DNA of 28,480 bases from UBA1231 sp045123185 (GCA_045123185.1 JBGVIL010000226.1:1-28480), one strand, 5' to 3'. Positions 1-6,660 are shown, numbered from the stretch's first letter. The notes: generated from the letters alone by a model not told the origin. Numbers and translations are program-made.

Positions 1-2
1 AA

Positions 3-119
3 ACTAGATTAGCATTATATGAAGCACTTATAAAACTAGATAAAATTAAAACAAAATTAATAAGTGATGAAAAAATATCAAAGAAAGAATTATTAAAAAT
101 AATTAAGGAGGAAAAATGA
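3..119 (+). CDS. C-terminal fragment of an unidentified protein (5' end outside the window)
   Basis: An open frame runs from the window edge to a TGA at 117-119 and gives about 38 lysine- and leucine-rich residues that look helical (for example YEALIKLDKIK). The stop overlaps the ATG of the next gene as ATGA, the spacing used throughout this operon, which supports it as a real gene end. The ribosome binding site of the next gene (AAGGAGG) lies inside its last codons. No domain can be recognised from so short a tail. Confidence 0.6.
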   Translation, partial: TRLALYEALIKLDKIKTKLISDEKISKKELLKIIKEEK

Positions 120-490
120 ATATACAAACAGACAAGCCAAAAACAATATATAAATACACAACAAAAGATGGAAAAGAATTTTATAGCTTAGGAATATCAA
201 AAAAGAAACAAGATGGATCATATGAAAATGGTTTCATAAATTGCAGATTTAAAAAAGATATAAATTTAGAGAATAAAACAAAGATACTAATTAAAGGGGG
301 GTGGTTAGATTTCTATGTTAAAGATAGAATCACATACCCTTTTATTTTTATAAATGAATTTGAAATCATACAAGATGACAAGCAAGAAAGCAAACAAACT
401 GAAGAAGTAAATGAGTTTAGTGCAATGAAAACAACTACTAAATATAAAGAAGATGAAGTAACACTAACAGATGAAGACTTGCCATTCTAA
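116..490 (+). CDS. Single-stranded DNA-binding-like protein
   Basis: This is a 124-residue protein. The first 85 or so residues alternate charged and beta-forming stretches, as expected of a small OB-fold. A linker rich in E, K and T follows, and the protein ends in an acidic tail closing with DEDLPF. Bacterial and phage SSBs end in an acidic D-x-(I/L)PF tail that docks replication partners, so the ending is the best clue. The start is the ATG with an AAGGAGG site 5 bases upstream, overlapping the previous stop. It probably coats ssDNA during phage replication or recombination. The OB-fold assignment is inferred from length and tail, not from an alignment; another small replication accessory protein with an SSB-like tail is possible. 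Confidence 0.6.
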   Translation: MNIQTDKPKTIYKYTTKDGKEFYSLGISKKKQDGSYENGFINCRFKKDINLENKTKILIKGGWLDFYVKDRITYPFIFINEFEIIQDDKQESKQTEEVNEFSAMKTTTKYKEDEVTLTDEDLPF

Positions 491-512
491 ATAAGACTAC
501 ACTATTACTAAA

Positions 513-585
513 CAAAGCACATTAAATAATCCAGTAAAACACCCCCAAGACTACCACCTATTTTAGTGCTTTGGTAGGTGGTGGT
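513..585 (+). promoter_or_regulatory. Putative structured RNA leader (pseudoknot) before the sigma-like gene
   Basis: The 111-base gap between the SSB-like and sigma-like genes holds two crossing helices. Stem 1 pairs CAAAGCAC (513-520) with GTGCTTTG (566-573), 8 perfect pairs. Stem 2 pairs 550-560 with 575-585, 11 pairs with one G-T wobble, around the core ACCACCTA/TAGGTGGT. The 14-base loop of stem 2 contains the 3' arm of stem 1, so both together form an H-type pseudoknot with one base between the helices. GC-rich arms are unusual in this AT-rich DNA. There is no U-tract, so it is not a simple terminator. The ribosome binding site of the sigma-like gene starts about 8 bases after stem 2, so translational control is plausible. 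The pairing is seen; the function is inferred. Confidence 0.5.
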
Positions 586-601
586 AATCCAAAGAGGAAA
601 T

Positions 602-1144
602 ATGAGAGACGAAATAATATTAGAAAATAAAAGCTTAATTTATAAAGTGATAAAAGATTTACATTGCAGAATACGAGATGATGAAGAAGAAGATGAATAC
701 TTTTTTATAGGTTTGATGGGATTAATTAAAGCCATAGATAAATATGATAAAACTAGAAGTAGTAAAAGCACATTTTATTATACTTGTATAAAAAATGAAA
801 TTACTTCTTACTTTGGAGTTAGAACACACAAAAAAAGAAATAATGGATTAAGAGAAATATCATTAAACACAATAATAAATGAGGAAACTGAATTAATAGA
901 CTTAATACCAGATAACAAAAGATTTGAAGAAGATGTTATGACTAAAGATGAAGTTAAATATTTATTAAGTAAACTAAAAGATAGAAGGTATAAACAATTA
1001 TTAATTGAATACTATGGAATTAATACAAAACCTTTAAACATGAGCCAATTAGCCGATAAATATGGTCTAAAAAGGCAAAGTGTACATAAAAGTATTCATA
1101 GAACATTAGATAAATTAAGGAAAATATATAAGGAGAATAAATGA
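602..1144 (+). CDS. Sigma-70-family RNA polymerase sigma factor-like protein
   Basis: This 180-residue protein has a region-2-like N-terminal half (residues about 8-70) with the pattern GLMGLIKAIDKYD followed by TFYYTCIKNEI, as in sigma-70 core-binding and -10 recognition helices. The C-terminal third (about 112-175) looks like a region 4 helix-turn-helix, LSQ/MSQLADKYGLKRQSVHKSIHRTLDKLRK in pattern. It probably binds host RNA polymerase and directs it to phage promoters, most likely late ones, since the structural genes follow. The ATG at 602 is preferred because AAAGAGG lies just upstream; a GTG at 578 in the same frame would start inside the leader hairpin. The protein is much shorter than a housekeeping sigma factor, and it lacks region 1 and a clear region 3. 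Confidence 0.75.
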   Translation: MRDEIILENKSLIYKVIKDLHCRIRDDEEEDEYFFIGLMGLIKAIDKYDKTRSSKSTFYYTCIKNEITSYFGVRTHKKRNNGLREISLNTIINEETELIDLIPDNKRFEEDVMTKDEVKYLLSKLKDRRYKQLLIEYYGINTKPLNMSQLADKYGLKRQSVHKSIHRTLDKLRKIYKENK

Positions 1145-1338
1145 AAAAATTATATTGGAAATTAAGATTAAAATATGAGGGTTCATTGGTTAGCAAAAAT
1201 ATGAAGTTAAGACAAGAAATAAAAAGATTAAAAAAAGAACTTGAAGAAACAAAAGAACAAAATCATAAATTAATAGACCAGAAAACATTAGACAATATCA
1301 AGATTAGGCAATTAATATTGGAGGGCAAAAATGAATGA
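1141..1338 (+). CDS. Small coiled-coil protein, unknown function
   Basis: This 65-residue protein starts in an ATGA overlap with the sigma-like gene and is preceded by AAGGAG. From about residue 18 onward it shows heptad-like spacing of L and I among K, E, R and Q (RQEIKRLKKELEETKEQ), which predicts one long helix or coiled coil. Its end overlaps the next gene by 8 bases, so it belongs to the same translationally coupled chain. No enzymatic motif is visible. Confidence 0.65.
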   Translation: MKKLYWKLRLKYEGSLVSKNMKLRQEIKRLKKELEETKEQNHKLIDQKTLDNIKIRQLILEGKNE

Positions 1339-1834
1339 TTTATACATACACCAATTAGAAACAGAAAACAAACAAATAAGAGAGCAATTACAAGTATGCA
1401 GAAATGCTATAAATGAAATAAAAGAAGAACTACACAACACAATAGATGCAAAAGATAAAATAATAAATTATCAAGCATTAGAAATAGCAAGATTAAAAGA
1501 ACAACTAGAAAATGATATTGATAGATATGAAGATACAATAAGTTATCAATTAGGATTTGATAAAGGTAAAGAAGAATTAAAATTATGTGATGAAACAATA
1601 GATAAACTAACTAAAAAGTGTGAAATATTAGAAGAAAATAATGAATTGCTTATACAACAAAAACATCAAATGTATGAAGATTTAGATATTGCTTATAAAA
1701 AAATAGACAATGCAATAGAATATATAAAAGAACATAGTGAAATGACTGATTTACAAATATGTGGAATAGAAAATGTATTAGCATTTAGAGGTAGTGCAAC
1801 AACACTTTTAGAAATATTAGGAGAAAAAGAATGA
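1331..1834 (+). CDS. Coiled-coil protein, unknown function
   Basis: This 167-residue protein is rich in E, K, Q, I and L. Predicted coiled-coil stretches lie at about residues 6-60 and 85-135, with an interruption near residues 66-80 (YEDTISYQLGFDKGKEE). It starts eight bases before the end of the previous ORF, with GGAGGG upstream. Many phages carry such small helical proteins between replication and late genes, with no known function. The C-terminal residues (about 140-167) look globular. The function is unknown. Confidence 0.7.
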   Translation: MNDLYIHQLETENKQIREQLQVCRNAINEIKEELHNTIDAKDKIINYQALEIARLKEQLENDIDRYEDTISYQLGFDKGKEELKLCDETIDKLTKKCEILEENNELLIQQKHQMYEDLDIAYKKIDNAIEYIKEHSEMTDLQICGIENVLAFRGSATTLLEILGEKE

Positions 1835-2037
1835 AAAGATTATATGAAATACCAGAAAGACAAAATACAAAATTATACATAGATGATAAAGTAATAATAT
1901 TTGACCATTTAGACGGCTTTTATAGTTATTGTTGGCTAGAAGAAGATAAAAGTAAAATAGTGCATATAAAAGCAACTACTTTATTTGAAGAATACAAAGA
2001 TGGTTATAGATATGTAGGAGATAAAGAAAATGAATAA
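1831..2037 (+). CDS. Hypothetical protein, 68 aa
   Basis: A small acidic protein rich in aromatic residues (YSYCWLEED, EYKDGYRYVGD) that looks like a compact beta-rich fold. The ATG lies in an ATGA overlap with the upstream gene and has AGGAG about 12 bases ahead; its end overlaps the next gene by 8 bases. No family recognised. Confidence 0.6.
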   Translation: MKRLYEIPERQNTKLYIDDKVIIFDHLDGFYSYCWLEEDKSKIVHIKATTLFEEYKDGYRYVGDKENE

Positions 2038-2260
2038 AGAAGAAATTATAGAAATGATAAAAAAATCACTTGATGAATTAAAAAATGACAAAAATATAGA
2101 AATTACTGATTTTTCAAGTGAACCTGAAATAAACAGATGGGAAATGGTAGATGGTACAGGTTTTGAATATTTGAGTTATCATTATACAATAGAACTTAAA
2201 CAACCAAGAAGATATAAAATAGTTGGAGGTATTAGGCAATATGAAAACAACAATAATTGA
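2030..2260 (+). CDS. Hypothetical protein, 76 aa
   Basis: The N-terminal helix (NKEEIIEMIKKSLDELKND) is followed by a beta-rich part with YHYTIELKQPRRYKIVGG. The start overlaps the upstream gene by 8 bases and has AGGAG upstream within that gene. The end overlaps the next gene, whose ribosome binding site (GGAGG) lies inside this ORF. No recognisable domain. Confidence 0.6.
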   Translation: MNKEEIIEMIKKSLDELKNDKNIEITDFSSEPEINRWEMVDGTGFEYLSYHYTIELKQPRRYKIVGGIRQYENNNN

Positions 2261-2558
2261 TATATTAAAAGATATAAGTGAGGGGAAAACACCGCCAAAG
2301 AAGATATTATTTAAAGGAAGCATTTTTGAATATGCTAATTTACAACAAGATTATTATTCTCAAGATGCTAAAGAATGGTTATTTGATGAATATGTATTAC
2401 TTGATATTTTAAATGATGAAGTAGAAATACTAGAAACAACAATAACATATAAGCAAGAAAGCAATAAGATAGAAAAGTTAGATATATCAAATGGTATTAG
2501 TGTGGTGCATTGTGCTTATAAAATCAATGAAATAATAGAGGTATTAAATGCAAGATAG
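2241..2558 (+). CDS. Hypothetical protein, 105 aa
   Basis: The reading frame is open from a TTG at 2223, but that would place the start inside its own ribosome binding site (GGAGGT at 2225-2230), so the ATG at 2241 is chosen. It begins MKTTIIDILKDISEGKTPPKKILFKG, split between a short helix and a beta strand. An aromatic, acidic middle and a C-terminal segment ending INEIIEVLNAR follow. This layout, with a leading helix and a K-x-I-x-F-x-G strand, recurs in small phage proteins of unknown function. It overlaps the genes on both sides. Confidence 0.6.
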   Translation: MKTTIIDILKDISEGKTPPKKILFKGSIFEYANLQQDYYSQDAKEWLFDEYVLLDILNDEVEILETTITYKQESNKIEKLDISNGISVVHCAYKINEIIEVLNAR

Positions 2559-2703
2559 AGAAAAAGAAATAAAGAAACTACTCTATCTTAAAAGTGAAGT
2601 AATAAGACAAGCAAAAAAAGAAATGAGAGAGTTAAGACTAGAACTAGAAGAACTAAACAAACAAAAGACACTTGCAAGAAAGAAAAGAAATAATAAATAT
2701 TAG
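2548..2703 (+). CDS. Small basic coiled-coil protein, 51 aa
   Basis: ATG at 2548 overlaps the last 11 bases of the upstream gene and has AGAGG 6 bases ahead. The translation begins MQDREKEIKKLLYLKSEV and ends KTLARKKRNNKY. The middle (about residues 17-40) is a run of E, L, R and K with heptad spacing, so it should form a helix or coiled coil with a basic tail that could contact nucleic acid. It is the third coiled-coil gene in this cluster. No known family. Confidence 0.6.
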   Translation: MQDREKEIKKLLYLKSEVIRQAKKEMRELRLELEELNKQKTLARKKRNNKY

Positions 2704-2711
2704 GAGTGAAT

Positions 2712-2816
2712 ATGAAAGATATTATAATAGGGGGTTTGGTAATACTATTAATAATAAACACAGTATTTATATGGTGTTGTTTAAGAATTAGTAGTAAGTG
2801 TGATAAGGAGGAATAA
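2712..2816 (+). CDS. Single-pass membrane mini-protein, 34 aa
   Basis: ATG at 2712 has TAGGAG upstream. The product starts MKDIIIGGLVILLIINTVF, continues IWCCLRISS and ends in a short charged tail. Residues 4-24 form one hydrophobic segment, with acidic and basic residues on opposite sides. The TAA overlaps the ATG of the next gene. Tiny single-span proteins of this type are common in phage operons; their roles are mostly unknown. Confidence 0.6.
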   Translation: MKDIIIGGLVILLIINTVFIWCCLRISSKCDKEE

Positions 2817-3154
2817 TGTTGAATCTTCCATACTATAAAGGGGGTACTTGTAAAAAAACTGAAATTCATTTATCATTTAAAGGCAATTTAAAAGAACTTG
2901 AATTTATATCTTTTGAAGATTTTTGCAACAGAGCTGATAAAATACTATGTACATATATTAGAAACAAAAAAGATATACCATTACTAGAATACAAAAAATA
3001 TATTTATGATAAAAAATTAAATGATGATGAAAAATTAAATGAAGCTATGAAAGACAAATGTTTTGAATGGATCATGAGTAGTGAATATGATGAAATATCT
3101 ATGAATGATTTATATTCATTACTAGGAATGGAAAAGAAAGGAAAACACAAATGA
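2816..3154 (+). CDS. Hypothetical protein, 112 aa
   Basis: The start lies in a TAATG overlap behind AAGGAGG. The protein is mainly helical and acidic (FEDFCNRADKI, DKKLNDDEKLNEAMKDKC) and ends with a basic KKGKHK. Four cysteines are present, but not in metal-binding pairs. Its stop overlaps the start of the tail chaperone-like gene (ATGA), so the two are translationally coupled. No known domain recognised. Confidence 0.6.
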   Translation: MLNLPYYKGGTCKKTEIHLSFKGNLKELEFISFEDFCNRADKILCTYIRNKKDIPLLEYKKYIYDKKLNDDEKLNEAMKDKCFEWIMSSEYDEISMNDLYSLLGMEKKGKHK

Positions 3155-3633
3155 ATTATGAATTTGTAGAAAAAACACTTGATGATTACGAATTGCATTA
3201 CACAAACAAAGATGGTAAAGAAGTAATCAAACCATTTAAAAGAACAGTAGAACTTGCACACAAATTACAAAGTGGTGATGCAGAAGCTAGATTTAAAATG
3301 CTAGATTATTTAACAAAAATGGGTAAATCAAAAAAAGATTTAATTATTGAAAGAAAAGATGAAAATGGAAAGATAATAGTTGATGAAACAAATTACAGAG
3401 AATTTGAAAGTAGTTTTATATTAAAAGAACAATATGAAACAGCTATGAAGATATATGAAGAACTATTTGGAATGAACTTTGTTGACTTGTTATTGGATAT
3501 GGGTTTAAGTGAGGAAAACTCAAATGAATTTGAAGAAAAAATATTACCATTTTCAACAGAATTAAGAGAATTATTAATTAATGGTAAAGTAAAAACACCC
3601 AGTAATTCAAACGAAAAGAAAGACAAACAATAA
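3151..3633 (+). CDS. Tail assembly chaperone-like protein (gpG-like, pre-frameshift product)
   Basis: This 160-residue protein has a short beta-rich start (YELHYTNKDGKEVIKPFKRTVELAHKL) and then a helical body with YEELFGMNFVDLLLDMGLSEENSNEF. The tail (about residues 148-160) is polar and looks unstructured. It is followed in another frame by an ORF with no usable start. That two-frame arrangement, with a helical acidic first product, is typical of siphophage tail assembly chaperones (lambda gpG/gpGT type), which coat the tape measure protein during tail assembly. The usual position, between major tail protein and tape measure, is empty here (16180-16244), which supports the assignment. It is based on architecture, not on a sequence match. 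Confidence 0.55.
   Translation: MNYEFVEKTLDDYELHYTNKDGKEVIKPFKRTVELAHKLQSGDAEARFKMLDYLTKMGKSKKDLIIERKDENGKIIVDETNYREFESSFILKEQYETAMKIYEELFGMNFVDLLLDMGLSEENSNEFEEKILPFSTELRELLINGKVKTPSNSNEKKDKQ
3598..3601 (+). promoter_or_regulatory. Candidate +1 frameshift site (CCC-A)
   Basis: In the first frame the codons here read AAA ACA CCC AGT. A tRNA-Pro slipping from CCC to the overlapping CCA moves the ribosome into the +1 frame at GTA (3602), which then stays open to 3958. CCC is rare in this AT-rich phage, and +1 shifts at proline codons are known from Listeria phage PSA. The overlap that could host a shift is only 3593-3633, and no XXXYYYZ heptamer leading to the right frame is present. A -2 slip at AAG (3616-3618) is a weaker alternative. 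Confidence 0.4.
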
Positions 3634-3958
3634 AACATTATTTTGTTGGGGTTATCCTGATGACTTGGATCAAGCTTATGCCTTTTATTGTGCTAGATAT
3701 GAAAATATAACATGGGAACAATTTATGAATTTAGGTTTCTTTGAAGTAAAAAAGAAAATTGGAAGTATTCCAGAAAGTGAACCATTATATAAAATTATAA
3801 AATCAAGAGCAATTAACACAGCAAAAATAAAAGACAAAGAAGAAAGAAAATATTGGCAAGAATTAAAAAAGATAAATGAAATACCACAGATTTATTTACC
3901 AATAAGTGAAATCGACCAAAGATTAAATGAAATTATAAAGAAAAAGAAAGGAATTTAA
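3602..3958 (+). CDS. Frameshift extension of the tail assembly chaperone (gpT-like part)
   Basis: The second frame is open from 3593 to the TAA at 3956-3958. It has no ATG at its head: the first in-frame initiator-type codon is a TTG at 3665 without a good ribosome binding site. The residues before it (LFCWGYPDDLDQAYAFYCARYENI) read like folded protein, so translation probably enters by frameshift from the upstream gene. With a shift at CCC (3598) the fusion would be about 268 residues. The extension is helical and charged, with a PESEPLYKIIKSRAIN segment and a KEERKYWQELKK segment, consistent with the part of gpGT that contacts tape measure or tail tube. Genuine frameshift mutation of a single gene is the alternative. 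Confidence 0.55.
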   Translation, partial: VIQTKRKTNNKTLFCWGYPDDLDQAYAFYCARYENITWEQFMNLGFFEVKKKIGSIPESEPLYKIIKSRAINTAKIKDKEERKYWQELKKINEIPQIYLPISEIDQRLNEIIKKKKGI

Positions 3959-3960
3959 AA

Positions 3961-4365
3961 ATGAAAGAAAACATAGTAGACTTTATGAATAAAGTAGAAA
4001 TAATCAACAAAGACTTTTCAAGATATGTAGATGAGGAGAAAGGAATAATATTTAGTTTAAACACAGTTCAATTACTTCCAAGATTAGATTATTTAGAATT
4101 AGATAAGAATGCTTATGAAACAAGCAAATTCGAGGGTAAAATAGACAACCTAGAATACAACATAATAAATGTAGACAAACCTGCTTCAAAATATGCTAGA
4201 ACAAAAAAAGAAGAAGATAAATTTGTAATTGAGAATCAGAAAGTTGCAGTAAGACAAGTATGGAGTGTAGTTAATGCTTTAGGTTTACACAAAAGTTTTG
4301 TGAATAAAGATGAAGCAATAAAGACTTACAACGAATTATATGAACGAATCAGTAAAGAACTCTAG
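3961..4365 (+). CDS. Hypothetical protein, 134 aa
   Basis: The ATG follows the chaperone extension stop by two bases with AAAGG upstream. The protein is acidic and mixed alpha/beta, with no membrane segment; a basic patch (PASKYARTKKEEDK, about residues 77-90) sits in the middle. The last 26 bases overlap the glycosyltransferase gene, so it may be coupled to that island or to the chaperone. No family recognised. Confidence 0.6.
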   Translation: MKENIVDFMNKVEIINKDFSRYVDEEKGIIFSLNTVQLLPRLDYLELDKNAYETSKFEGKIDNLEYNIINVDKPASKYARTKKEEDKFVIENQKVAVRQVWSVVNALGLHKSFVNKDEAIKTYNELYERISKEL

Positions 4366-5383
4366 GGTAATATTTTATTTTAGTCAAATCAATTCTATAG
4401 GAGGAGTTGAGAGCTTCTTTTGGTATTTAGCACAAAGTTATAGAAACATTGAAGTTTATTATAAAAATGGTGATGCTAAACAAATAGAAAGACTTGCAAA
4501 ACTAATAAAAACACACAAATATACAGGGGGTAAAATTGTGTGTGATAAATTTTTTTGTCAATATAATGTAGACGTTTTAGACAATGTTGAAGCGAATGAT
4601 ATATTCTATATTATCCATTGTGACCATAAATCAGTTAATTTTAGACCAATTATCCACCCTAAAATAAACCATTATATTGGTGTATCAAAAGTGGTTTGTG
4701 ATAGTTTTGAAGAATTAACTGGAATTAAACCTGAATTAATATACAACCCAATAGTTTTAAAGCCAAAAGAGAAGCCTTTATTGTTGGTTAGTGCTACTAG
4801 ACTTACAAAAGAAAAAGGCAAGGAAAACATAGTTAAAATAGCTTCTAAATTAGATAAAGAAGGACTGCCTTATTTATGGGTAATATTTACAGATGATAGA
4901 AAAGAGATTCAAAACCCAAATATTATATATGCTAGTCCTAGATTAGATATAGCACCTTACTTGCAAATGGCAGATATAGTAGTGCAATTATCTTCAACAG
5001 AAGCATACGGATATACACCAAATGAAGCTTTATTATTAGGAACACCAGTATTATTAATGAATCTACCAATATGGCAAGAATTAGGCATTAAAAATGGGGT
5101 ACATGGTTGGATAATAGATGATATAGATAAATTCAATGTGCATGATTTGTATAAAAAAATACCAAAATTCGAATATAAAATACCAAAAAGCAAATGGGAT
5201 AAATATTTAGATAATAATACTAACTATGATCCAAATAAAAAAGTCAAAGTCAAGGCTATTACAACTTATTTTGATACAGAACTAAATAAATGGGTTGAGG
5301 CTTACAAAGATGAATGGGAAACAACACTTGCAAGAAGTATTTATTTATTAGAACTAAGATTAGTAAAAGAGGTAGAAAAATGA
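4340..5383 (+). CDS. GT4-family glycosyltransferase with a short C-terminal extra domain
   Basis: This 347-residue protein has a GT-B (GT4) pattern. The N-terminal IFYFSQINSIGGVESFFWYLA carries the glycine turn of the acceptor domain. A nucleotide-sugar domain opens with LLVSATRLTKEKGKENIVKIA, and a SSTEAYGYTPNEAL motif has the E-x7-E pair at E221 and E229 that contacts the sugar nucleotide. It should transfer a sugar from an NDP-sugar donor; the acceptor is unknown. From about residue 303 the C-terminus (KVKVKAITTYFDTELNKWVE and on) resembles a small domain often found as a free phage ORF, so this looks like a fusion. The start overlaps the upstream gene, and its ribosome binding site is weak. 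Confidence 0.8.
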   Translation: MNESVKNSRVIFYFSQINSIGGVESFFWYLAQSYRNIEVYYKNGDAKQIERLAKLIKTHKYTGGKIVCDKFFCQYNVDVLDNVEANDIFYIIHCDHKSVNFRPIIHPKINHYIGVSKVVCDSFEELTGIKPELIYNPIVLKPKEKPLLLVSATRLTKEKGKENIVKIASKLDKEGLPYLWVIFTDDRKEIQNPNIIYASPRLDIAPYLQMADIVVQLSSTEAYGYTPNEALLLGTPVLLMNLPIWQELGIKNGVHGWIIDDIDKFNVHDLYKKIPKFEYKIPKSKWDKYLDNNTNYDPNKKVKVKAITTYFDTELNKWVEAYKDEWETTLARSIYLLELRLVKEVEK

Positions 5384-6036
5384 AAATTATAATAACAAGT
5401 TGTGATAAGAATGAAGATATATTTTATCCTTTTTATCATTGTATGGAGAAATATTGGAAAAACCACCCTGAAATAATTTACATAACTGAAACAATTAGCA
5501 ACCCATATTACAAAACAATAAACAAAGATTATCCAATAGAATTATGGACTAAAAGAATAAGAGAAGCTTTAAAAGAAATTGATGATGATAGAATTTTATT
5601 AATGGCAGATGATTTATTTATAAGAAAAAAAGTAGATGAAAAAAGATTACAACAAGGTTTAAATTTAATAAAAGGAAATATAGCATTAGTAAATTTAGAA
5701 AAATATTGGAATGAGCAAGACAAGGACTATAAAGATGGCTTTAAAGTAAGAACAAAAGGTAGTCAATATGAATTAAGTTTAATGTGTGGAATATGGGACA
5801 AAGAAAAATTATTAAATGTTCTTTCAAAAGATACTAATTGTTGGGACATAGAAGAAACACAAGATACAAAAGGATATGATTATTTAATAAATGGTGGAGA
5901 TTATATAATAGATTTTGGTTATAAAACATGGCAACATTGTGGTTTAAAAAAAGGAAAATGGTGTAGAGAAGTTATCCCATTTTTTGAAAAAGAAAACATA
6001 AAAATAGATTATGAAAAAAGAGGTTTTTATGATTAA
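5380..6036 (+). CDS. Glycosyltransferase-like protein (GT-A type, putative)
   Basis: The ATG at 5380 gives 218 residues starting MKIIITSCDKNEDIFYPFYHCMEKYW, has AGAGGTAG upstream, and overlaps the GT4 stop as ATGA; a longer frame from 5314 has no ribosome binding site. A beta-alpha-beta start and an acidic pair in RILLMADDLF (D77 D78) resemble the nucleotide-sugar and metal site of GT-A enzymes. Later W, C, H and G residues (GYKTWQHCGLKKGKW) are of the kind found in the acceptor half. It sits between two clear glycosyltransferases with overlapping starts, so a sugar-transfer role is likely. The exact family is not identified. Confidence 0.6.
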   Translation: MKIIITSCDKNEDIFYPFYHCMEKYWKNHPEIIYITETISNPYYKTINKDYPIELWTKRIREALKEIDDDRILLMADDLFIRKKVDEKRLQQGLNLIKGNIALVNLEKYWNEQDKDYKDGFKVRTKGSQYELSLMCGIWDKEKLLNVLSKDTNCWDIEETQDTKGYDYLINGGDYIIDFGYKTWQHCGLKKGKWCREVIPFFEKENIKIDYEKRGFYD

Positions 6037-6604
6037 GTTATCAATAATTACACCATATTACAAAACACTAAATGAAATACGTCGTTTAAAGGGTGTTTTA
6101 GAGCCACAATTAAGCGAAAATGTAGAGTGGATAATAATAGATGATGGGTGTAATGAAAAGGAATTAGATAGTTTTAAAGCAAGAGTTATTCATTTAAATA
6201 CAAATAGTGGTGGTGCAAGTGTTCCAAGAAATATAGGTTTAGACAATGCACAGGGTGAATATATATGTTTCATTGATTCAGATGATTTAGTAAGTAAAAA
6301 TTACATAGAAAAAATATTGGAAAAAACAAAAGAAGAATGGGACTATTGTTATATAAGTTGGCAGCAAGGTAAATATGTATGTTTAATAGAAAATGAACCA
6401 CCAAGTTGGAATTGTTGTATATGGAATTGTATTTATAAAAAAGAACTAATAGGTGAGGAAAGATTTAGACCTGATTTAATATTAGCAGAAGATTATGATT
6501 TTAACAAAAGAGTAAGAAAAGGAAAAAGAGCTAACTTGGTAGAAGTTTTGTATTATTACCAGGATACACCAAATTCTTTAACTAAAAGGGGGTATAACAT
6601 ATAA
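6029..6604 (+). CDS. GT2-family glycosyltransferase
   Basis: This 191-residue protein has the family-2 hallmarks: N-terminal LSIITPYYKT, then VEWIIIDDGC, then GGASVPRNIGLDNAQGEYICFIDSDDL with the DSDD metal/sugar motif at residues 83-86, and EDYDFNKRV near residue 155 in the catalytic-base position. It should use a UDP- or similar sugar with inversion. It is short compared with many GT2 enzymes, so it is mostly the catalytic domain and has no membrane segment. The ATG at 6029 is chosen because AAGAGG lies 6 bases upstream. It overlaps the previous gene by 8 bases and the next tiny ORF by one base. Confidence 0.85.
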   Translation: MIKLSIITPYYKTLNEIRRLKGVLEPQLSENVEWIIIDDGCNEKELDSFKARVIHLNTNSGGASVPRNIGLDNAQGEYICFIDSDDLVSKNYIEKILEKTKEEWDYCYISWQQGKYVCLIENEPPSWNCCIWNCIYKKELIGEERFRPDLILAEDYDFNKRVRKGKRANLVEVLYYYQDTPNSLTKRGYNI

Positions 6605-6660
6605 TGACAAGTTTAAGTAGTCAATTAAGTATTTTTGACATTTTGTTGGGTAAAAAATGA
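6604..6660 (+). CDS. Micro-ORF with a sliding-clamp-binding-like motif, 18 aa
   Basis: ATG at 6604 overlaps the GT2 stop and the TGA overlaps the ATG of the next gene, so this tiny frame exactly bridges two genes. The product is MTSLSSQLSIFDILLGKK. QLSIF matches the QL(S/D)LF pattern by which proteins bind the bacterial beta sliding clamp. A GGGGGT stretch 12-17 bases upstream could serve as ribosome binding site. It may be a real peptide, a coupling ORF that passes ribosomes to the PP-loop gene, or a detached N-terminus of that gene. Too short to judge by coding statistics. Confidence 0.4.
   Translation: MTSLSSQLSIFDILLGKK

Noticed and set aside
578..601. Upstream in-frame GTG extension of the sigma-like gene
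   Set aside because: It lies inside the right arm of the leader hairpin and has no ribosome binding site; ATG at 602 has AAAGAGG at good spacing.
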